From the NCBI GenBank assembly GCA_027057815.1, contig JALURD010000242.1, positions 1 through 8,098 on the forward strand: 8,098 nt of DNA. Reading direction: 5' to 3'. A program made the translations under genes and the position numbers. The notes beneath the pieces are model-generated. The model worked only from the letters and a program-made list of their open reading frames with translations, did no database searches and was not told the DNA's origin. Below are positions 6,809-8,098 of this stretch, piece by piece (positions within the stretch are counted from its first letter, which is position 1; each line of letters opens with the position of its first letter). The DNA comes from Acidilobaceae archaeon. GTDB taxonomy: Archaea; Thermoproteota; Thermoprotei_A; Sulfolobales; Acidilobaceae.

Positions 6809-6909
6809 GACCTTGCACCACCCAGCGCCGGCGGGGTCCGCTCGCTCCAGACCCTCCGCATTCCCGGGGGAGGGCTTGGTTCGTCCCTGCTACGTCACCC
6901 CCCGCCGGT

Positions 6910-6920
6910 GCTTTTGATAG
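6910..6920 (+). promoter_or_regulatory. Possible TATA-like element for the methyltransferase gene
   Basis: GCTTTTGATAG is the most AT-rich + strand element in the 165-bp gap between the divergent DedA-like and methyltransferase genes. Initiation about 25 bp downstream would give a leader of roughly 30 nt. CTAAAA at 6936-6941 is a second candidate; its reverse strand (TTTTAG) could serve the DedA-like gene. The rest of the gap is GC-rich with no other signal I can support. Confidence 0.3.
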
Positions 6921-6956
6921 ATTACGGTCCGCCCCCTAAAACCACCCTGGTACCGT

Positions 6957-6973
6957 GGGAGGCGTGACGCCTC
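6957..6973 (+). promoter_or_regulatory. Strong ribosome binding site folded into a hairpin before the methyltransferase start
   Basis: GGGAGGCGTGA (6957-6967) is close to the full complement of the 16S tail. It also pairs with the next bases: GAGGCG (6959-6964) and CGCCTC (6968-6973) form a 6-bp stem with a 3-nt loop, ending directly before the TTG start at 6974. This supports the chosen start and could lower translation when folded. The hairpin role is inferred. Confidence 0.45.
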
Positions 6974-7615
6974 TTGGGCGGGGTCTCTGTATTCGACTCG
7001 CTCGCCGACAGATACGACTCCTGGTACGTCAGACATCCGGTTACGGCTGAGAACGAGGTCAACGCGGCCCGGAAGGCGCTGTCAGGCGCCAGGCCCTGCC
7101 TCGAGGTTGGTGCCGGGACGGGCTTCTTCGCTGCGGGGCTCGGGTGCATCTTCGGGGTGGATCCTAGCATAGGCATGCTTCGCATAGCCAGGGCTAGGGG
7201 GGTTGAGGTAGCCCTGGCCCGCGCCGAGTATCTACCTCTTAGAAGCAGCTCTATGAGGGGGGTGGCCTTCATCGTTACCCTCTGCTTTCTCGACGACCCG
7301 CGCACGGCCCTAGCTGAGGCCTTTAGAGTACTCAGGCCGGGAGGCAGGCTGGCGGCCTGCATAGTGCCGGCGGATAGCCCCTGGGGCAGGAAATACGTGG
7401 AACTTGCGGGCCAGGGGCATCCATTCTACTCTCACGCGAGGTTCTACACTGTAGACGAGGCGGTGGACCTCATAGAATCAGTGGGGTTCCACGTGGTCGA
7501 GGTTATAGGGACCCTCACATACCCGCCTGAAGCGGGAGAGAGGCCTGAGAACCCAGAGCCTTACAGGAAAGGGGTCCACGGCTTTGCGTGTGTAGCGGCC
7601 TCAAAGGGGGCATGA
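6974..7615 (+). CDS. Class I SAM-dependent methyltransferase (UbiE/COG2226-like)
   Basis: The 213-aa soluble protein has a Rossmann-fold methyltransferase domain. FDSLADRYDSWY (7-18) is the usual opening of this group. Motif I is LEVGAGTGFFA (43-53), binding S-adenosylmethionine. An acidic strand end GVDPS (61-65) follows, then ALARAEYLPL (80-89) as motif II, IVTLCFLDDP (100-109), and FRVLRPGGRL (117-126) as motif III. The C-terminal half (TVDEAVDLIESVGFHVVEV) is the common substrate-side helix and strand. The acceptor (small molecule, lipid, quinone-type or other) cannot be assigned from the sequence; the closest domain group methylates small molecules. The start is TTG at 6974, 11 nt after GGGAGG. 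The gene is divergent from the DedA-like gene and followed by a long non-coding, structured region. Confidence 0.88.
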   Translation: MGGVSVFDSLADRYDSWYVRHPVTAENEVNAARKALSGARPCLEVGAGTGFFAAGLGCIFGVDPSIGMLRIARARGVEVALARAEYLPLRSSSMRGVAFIVTLCFLDDPRTALAEAFRVLRPGGRLAACIVPADSPWGRKYVELAGQGHPFYSHARFYTVDEAVDLIESVGFHVVEVIGTLTYPPEAGERPENPEPYRKGVHGFACVAASKGA

Positions 7616-7843
7616 TGTGGCTCGAAAGGGCGGAGCCGCCCAGTGGCGGCGGTGAAGTGCCCGCGCAGGGCTGACCCCCAACCAAGCCTTCGCTCGGCTG
7701 ATAGTCTACACATAAGCCTCCGACGCCACTCTACATACACGCCCCCGGTGCCCGCGGCTTCCCGGCGGCGGCGCGCGGGCCACGCGGGGCAGAGCCCCGC
7801 AAGGATGAGCCCGACAGCCTCCAGCCGCGGGCACACCAGCCGG
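7616..7843. other. GC-rich non-coding region with several stem-loops
   Basis: No convincing protein gene is present. The region holds a short hairpin just after the methyltransferase stop, GGGCG/CGCCC (7628-7632 with 7637-7641), possibly ending that transcript. It also holds a larger fold: TGCCCGCGGC (7749-7758) is the exact complement of GCCGCGGGCA (7824-7833), and between them GCGGGGC/GCCCCGC (7784-7790 with 7794-7800) forms a perfect stem. GCCCGCG (7750-7756) can alternatively pair with CGCGGGC (7774-7780). An AT-richer ACACATAAG (7706-7714) lies upstream and might be a promoter. Function is unknown. Confidence 0.5.
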
Positions 7844-7856
7844 GAAGGCTTAATAC
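7844..7856 (+). promoter_or_regulatory. BRE/TATA-like promoter element
   Basis: GAAGGCTTAATAC has a purine-rich BRE-like part (GAAGG) directly before the TATA-like CTTAATA, and stands out in very GC-rich DNA. Initiation about 25 bp downstream would fall near 7876-7880, just before the first long hairpin of the structured region. CCGGG (7840-7844) and CCCGG (7858-7862) form an inverted repeat around it. No protein gene follows at the right distance, so it probably drives an RNA. Confidence 0.6.
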
Positions 7857-7876
7857 CCCCGGCTTGCGTATTGGGG

Positions 7877-8098
7877 TAAGGCGGCGCCCAGCCCGGGAGC
7901 AAACCTCCCGGGCGCGGGGGCGCCCGACGCTTACGCTTGAAATGGGGACCCGAACACCCCCGGGTAGCCTACACCCGGGGACGTTCGGGTCCGACGGGGG
8001 CCCTAAGCGGGGGTTAGCTGCACGTTCATTCAGCGGGCTCCGAGGGCCACGAGCCCATGGCCCTCGGGCGCCGCTCCCCGCAGCGGTCGCGTCAGCCG
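7877..8098 (+). ncRNA. Highly structured non-coding transcript, 3' end outside window; possible pre-rRNA leader
   Basis: The region after the TATA-like element folds into long perfect stems. Hairpin 1 pairs 7883-7889 with 7918-7924 (7 bp) and 7892-7899 with 7905-7912 (8 bp, loop CAAAC). Element 2 has a base stem 7928-7933 with 8004-8009 (6 bp), then 7946-7955 with 7983-7992 (10 bp), a 2x2 internal loop AC/AC, and 7958-7965 with 7973-7980 (8 bp, 7-nt loop). Hairpin 3 pairs 8040-8049 with 8058-8067 (10 bp), extended by 8032-8036 with 8071-8075. High GC and near-perfect stems are usual for hyperthermophile functional RNAs. I see no RNase P (GAGGAAAGTC-like) or SRP helix 8 (GGAAGG-like) landmarks. 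A leader before 16S rRNA fits the strong promoter and the hairpins, but 16S is not in view. Start is inferred from the promoter; identity is open. Confidence 0.5.

Noticed and set aside
7611..7673. C/D box guide RNA overlapping the methyltransferase stop
   Set aside because: ATGATGT (box C-like, 7612-7618) and CTGA (7669-7672) have suitable spacing, but the inner D' and C' boxes are poor and a GC hairpin occupies the first guide region. The signal is too weak to annotate.
7561..7902. Protein gene on the - strand (113 aa), and one on the + strand at 7643-7879 (78 aa)
   Set aside because: Both run through GC-rich hairpin DNA and are rich in Arg, Pro, Ala and Ser without any domain. One overlaps the methyltransferase end and the other runs through the promoter-like element.
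7877..8098. RNase P RNA or SRP RNA
   Set aside because: Neither strand shows a GAGGAAAGTC-like P4 segment or a GGAAGG/GGAGCA-like helix 8 core in the expected order, and the hairpin layout differs from both.
1..8098. CRISPR arrays, insertion sequences, tRNA genes
   Set aside because: No regularly spaced direct repeats, transposase motifs, terminal repeats, or T-arm plus acceptor pairing were found by reading both strands.

Overview
The window looks like a chromosomal segment of a hyperthermophilic Thermoproteota archaeon, probably of the Desulfurococcales type. The reasons are the archaea-only route to phosphopantothenate (pantoate kinase plus phosphopantothenate synthetase), many TTG and GTG starts, heavy AGG/AGA use for arginine, overlapping genes with GGAGG-type ribosome binding sites, and a BRE/TATA-like promoter near the right end. 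No insertion sequence, CRISPR array, tRNA or recognisable mature rRNA was seen. The genus cannot be fixed from the sequence alone.

Left part (1-3310, + strand): a tight cofactor operon. It holds the 3' part of coaBC (cut by the window edge), nadE, pantoate kinase and phosphopantothenate synthetase, with a 14-nt gap and then two overlaps. Pantoate kinase and the synthetase make 4'-phosphopantothenate, CoaB joins it to cysteine and CoaC decarboxylates the product, giving 4'-phosphopantetheine for CoA. NadE makes NAD+ from the deamido precursor, so CoA and NAD synthesis are probably co-expressed. A perfect hairpin starts at the last stop codon.

Middle part (3242-5971): an unrecognised protein with a winged-helix-like N-terminal region lies on the - strand. 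It overlaps the end of the cofactor operon tail to tail by 69 bp. It is divergent from a two-gene ABC exporter (ATPase and ABC-2/NatB-like permease). The region between them carries several inverted repeats, including a perfect 16-bp palindrome, which suggests regulation of the exporter, of the protein itself, or of both.

Right part (5972-8098): a - strand DedA/VTT-type membrane protein faces the exporter across a hairpin-rich gap. A class I SAM-dependent methyltransferase is divergent from it. The last 480 bases hold no convincing protein gene but are GC-rich and highly structured. A BRE/TATA-like element at about 7844-7856 is followed by a predicted transcript made of long perfect hairpins that runs off the window. 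It does not show the landmarks of RNase P RNA or SRP RNA. A pre-rRNA leader or an unknown structured RNA are the two best readings, and this is the most interesting part of the window.
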